Assembly: GCA_013813755.1 (NCBI GenBank)
Contig: JACCRD010000239.1
Span: forward strand, 1 to 6,397
Reading direction: 5' to 3'
Source: Acidobacteriota bacterium
GTDB lineage: Bacteria > Acidobacteriota > Blastocatellia > Pyrinomonadales > Pyrinomonadaceae
Length of the DNA: 6,397 nt
Shown: piece after piece, positions 4,982 through 6,397 of the stretch
How the letters are laid out: every line of letters begins with the position of its first letter
Position numbering within the stretch: position 1 is the stretch's first letter
Translations under genes and position numbers: made by a program
Notes under the pieces: model-generated
What the model saw: only the letters and a program-made list of their open reading frames with translations
The model's database searches: none
Told to the model about the DNA's origin: nothing

Positions 4982-6121
4982 TTATTCTTCAACAATTGTT
5001 GGCTCGCGCAATTGCTGCGTCGCTTTTCGAAAAGTTGTGGCGCGTGATTCGTGAATATTTGTTGAGTTTTCGTAATTGTCTTCTTTCTCTTCCCACAAGC
5101 GTCCAAAAATCATTTTTCCGGCAGTCGTCTGCAGAACGCTGGTTACTGCGACATCAGCCGACTTACCGATAAGGCGCCGCGCGTTATCGACAACAACCAT
5201 TGTGCCATCATCTAAATAAGCGACTCCCTGGTTATATTCTTTACCTTCCTTCAAGATAAAAACGCGCATCGCCTCTCCGGGCAGGACGACCGGTTTTAAA
5301 GCGTTAGCGAGTTCGTTTATATTAAGAACATTGACGCCGCGCAGTTGCGATACTTTATTCAGATTAAAATCGTTAGTGACAATGACGGCTTCGAGTTCCT
5401 TGCCGAGTTCGATCAATTTCAAGTCGACTTCTTTGACCGCCGGAAAATCGGTTTCGATAATTTGAATATCGAGATTGCTGTTGTTGCGCAGACGCTGCAG
5501 CATATCAAGCCCGCGCCGTCCGCGTTGACGTTTCGACGAATCGGGTGAGTCAGCGACTTGCTGAAGCTCGGTTAAAATAAACTGCGGAATGATCAGAGTT
5601 CCGCCGAGGAAGCCGGTTTCTGCCACGTCTGCGATCCGCCCATCAATGATGACGCTCGTGTCGAGAACTTTATAATCGCGCTTGGAGAGATTTTTATCGC
5701 TGAAAATTCCACCGAGCATTGAAAGATCGATAAATTCCCCTTTTGCCCCACCCACCATCAATCCGATATACGCCATAAAAAAAGCCAGCGCGACCGTCAG
5801 AAAAGTTTTCATTTCGGCGTTAACGGCAGTCGTTTCCTGCGAGCTAATCAACATTCCGATCAGATATGCGCCAACAATTCCGAGTGTCGAACCGATTGCC
5901 GCGCCGATTAAAGTTTTAAGCGAAGCGCGGCGGGCGCGCATTTCAAAACCAATCACAAAAAGGGCAATAATAATTCCGAAAATTCCCGAGATAAATTGTC
6001 TTGCGCCTCTGCCGAGAGCCTCTGACAGATGCGTCGTCTGTGACAGTGGATTCAGCAGATAGCCCATTAAAGCTAAAAGTAAGATAAATATTATTCTAAT
6101 TATGATGACGTCAAGCTTCAT
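4982..6121 (-). CDS. Membrane-anchored PIN and TRAM domain protein (YacL-like)
   Basis: This 379-residue protein has an N-terminal membrane part with four hydrophobic segments at about 5-23, 45-59, 69-92 and 106-124, a PIN nuclease domain at about 150-275, and a C-terminal TRAM domain at about 282-342. PIN acidic residues visible are D154 in LDTSVIIDGR, E185 in LTELQQVAD, D233 in VDLKL and D251 in TNDFN, so a metal-dependent RNase fold with an intact acidic site is likely. TRAM domains usually bind RNA. The final residues 343-379 are polar and probably disordered. Architecture and length match the YacL family of Firmicutes and Actinobacteria, whose physiological substrate I do not know. It is first in a three-gene unit with ispD and ispF, 18 bases apart, and divergent from radA. 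The neighbourhood recalls radA-disA-yacL-ispD-ispF, without disA. The ATG has no Shine-Dalgarno sequence and is nine bases from a -10 box. Confidence 0.93.
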   Translation of the reverse strand: MKLDVIIIRIIFILLLALMGYLLNPLSQTTHLSEALGRGARQFISGIFGIIIALFVIGFEMRARRASLKTLIGAAIGSTLGIVGAYLIGMLISSQETTAVNAEMKTFLTVALAFFMAYIGLMVGGAKGEFIDLSMLGGIFSDKNLSKRDYKVLDTSVIIDGRIADVAETGFLGGTLIIPQFILTELQQVADSPDSSKRQRGRRGLDMLQRLRNNSNLDIQIIETDFPAVKEVDLKLIELGKELEAVIVTNDFNLNKVSQLRGVNVLNINELANALKPVVLPGEAMRVFILKEGKEYNQGVAYLDDGTMVVVDNARRLIGKSADVAVTSVLQTTAGKMIFGRLWEEKEDNYENSTNIHESRATTFRKATQQLREPTIVEE

Positions 6122-6130
6122 ATCGGATAG

Positions 6131-6139
6131 ATTCTAACA
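6131..6139 (-). promoter_or_regulatory. Extended -10 promoter element for the PIN/TRAM-ispD-ispF unit
   Basis: Read on the minus strand, TGTTAGAAT fits the extended -10 pattern TGnTATAAT with one mismatch. Its last base lies nine bases before the ATG at 6121, so the expected start point near 6124 leaves a leader of only about three bases. No good -35 hexamer is seen, which extended -10 promoters do not require. The identical nine bases occur in opposite orientation at 6196-6204. Confidence 0.42.
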
Positions 6140-6204
6140 CGAATTTAATTTTAAGAATACCTACAAACTGGCATCTGAGATTTAGGTTATTCGATTGTTA
6201 GAAT
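6131..6204. repeat. Nine-base perfect inverted repeat in the radA/PIN-TRAM intergenic region
   Basis: ATTCTAACA at 6131-6139 and TGTTAGAAT at 6196-6204 are exact reverse complements, separated by 56 bases, in the 149-base divergent spacer 6122-6270. The spacing is too long for a terminator hairpin. Both arms coincide with promoter-like elements reading outward. The rest of the spacer is A+T rich and shows nothing else recognisable. Confidence 0.55.
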
Positions 6205-6223
6205 GGAGCTTTCGAAGTAAAAT
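6195..6223 (+). promoter_or_regulatory. Candidate radA promoter region with two alternative -10 elements
   Basis: A conventional pair TTGTTA (6195-6200) and TAAAAT (6218-6223) is separated by 17 bases and would start transcription near 6230, giving a leader of about 40 bases. Overlapping it, TGTTAGAAT (6196-6204) could act alone as an extended -10 element with initiation near 6211. It is the exact inverted copy of the element at 6131-6139 that faces the other way. Which one is used cannot be decided from sequence. Confidence 0.42.
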
Positions 6224-6270
6224 ATTTCTCTAAACACGCATTTTTCAACGAATGAAAATTTCTATTCTTT

Positions 6271-6397
6271 ATGGCAAAACAACCGACAACGATTTATGTG
6301 TGTCAAAACTGCGGCAACCAAGCGCGGAAATGGCAAGGCAAGTGTGATGACTGCGGTGAATGGAACACTTTCGTGGAAGAAAAATTTCGCCCAACAG
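6271..6397 (+). CDS. radA: DNA repair protein RadA (N-terminal 42 residues, cut by window edge)
   Basis: RadA (Sms) is a RecA-related ATPase and helicase that processes recombination intermediates and stalled forks. Only the N-terminal zinc finger is visible: C11-x2-C14 and C25-x2-C28, in CQNCGNQARKWQGKCDDCGEW, followed by NTFVEE, the standard RadA opening. The RecA-like ATPase and Lon-like C-terminal domain of this roughly 450-residue protein would lie beyond the right edge. The ATG at 6271 gives the normal short lead before the zinc finger. No Shine-Dalgarno sequence precedes it. The gene is divergent from the PIN/TRAM-ispD-ispF unit, whereas in Firmicutes these genes lie in the same direction. 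Confidence 0.93.
   Translation, partial: MAKQPTTIYVCQNCGNQARKWQGKCDDCGEWNTFVEEKFRPT

Noticed and set aside
5682..6062. Plus-strand open frame opposite the PIN/TRAM gene, and similar antisense frames opposite ispF, ispD, deoA and the BMP gene
   Set aside because: Each lies fully over a gene with clear family motifs, shows no motif of its own, and lacks a start signal. They reflect codon bias of the real genes.
6252..6270. Upstream ATG and short reading frame overlapping the radA start
   Set aside because: It is out of frame with radA, runs only about 31 codons with no recognisable content, and has no ribosome binding site. It is most likely chance.
1..6397. CRISPR array, tRNA, rRNA, insertion sequence, phage or defence genes
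   Set aside because: No regularly spaced repeats, cloverleaf-like sequences, transposase motifs or terminal inverted repeats were seen. All substantial frames are accounted for by housekeeping, transport or unknown proteins.

Overview
The window is a compact bacterial chromosome segment of moderate to low G+C, with eight protein-coding genes (two of them cut by the window edges) and one possible broken small gene. Almost everything recognisable is conserved housekeeping or nucleoside-salvage machinery. I found no CRISPR array, tRNA, rRNA, transposase, phage gene or defence module, and nothing here supports a dramatic new system. The order PIN/TRAM membrane protein, ispD, ispF beside radA recalls the radA-disA-yacL-ispD-ispF neighbourhood of Firmicutes. 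Here radA is divergent and disA is absent. That order, the BMP lipoprotein sequence and the lack of Shine-Dalgarno sequences would fit Acidobacteriota (Blastocatellia-like), but this is an inference from memory of similar proteins and the lineage is not proven.

Layout. From the right end, radA starts on the plus strand (6271 onward, partial). Divergent from it, the minus strand carries a PIN/TRAM membrane protein (6121-4982), ispD (4963-4280) and ispF (4262-3750), with gaps of 18 and 17 bases, most likely one operon. The last bases of ispF overlap the stop of a plus-strand gene of unknown function (3241-3753) encoding an exported or anchored protein. Divergent from that gene, a second minus-strand block runs deoA thymidine phosphorylase (3168-1852), a BMP-family nucleoside-binding lipoprotein (1838-783), a 215-base gap that may hold a decayed small membrane gene, a 102-residue membrane protein (567-259), and the first 86 codons of a nucleoside-type ABC transporter ATPase (259-1, continuing off the left edge).

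Function. The left block is a coherent nucleoside uptake and salvage locus. The lipoprotein would capture nucleosides outside the membrane, the ABC ATPase would power import through permeases expected beyond the left edge, and the phosphorylase would split imported thymidine into thymine and deoxyribose-1-phosphate. The right block supplies two consecutive enzymes of the non-mevalonate isoprenoid pathway (IspD and, after the unseen IspE, IspF), plus a membrane-tethered PIN/TRAM protein.

Translation signals are unusual. Seven of the eight starts lack a recognisable Shine-Dalgarno sequence and the eighth (567) has only a weak GGA. Three starts (3168, 3241 and 6121) have a -10-like box so close that the transcript could be leaderless or nearly so. 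Two starts (ispF and the BMP gene) were moved to internal ATG codons because the longer versions begin at TTG and add residues unlike the families.
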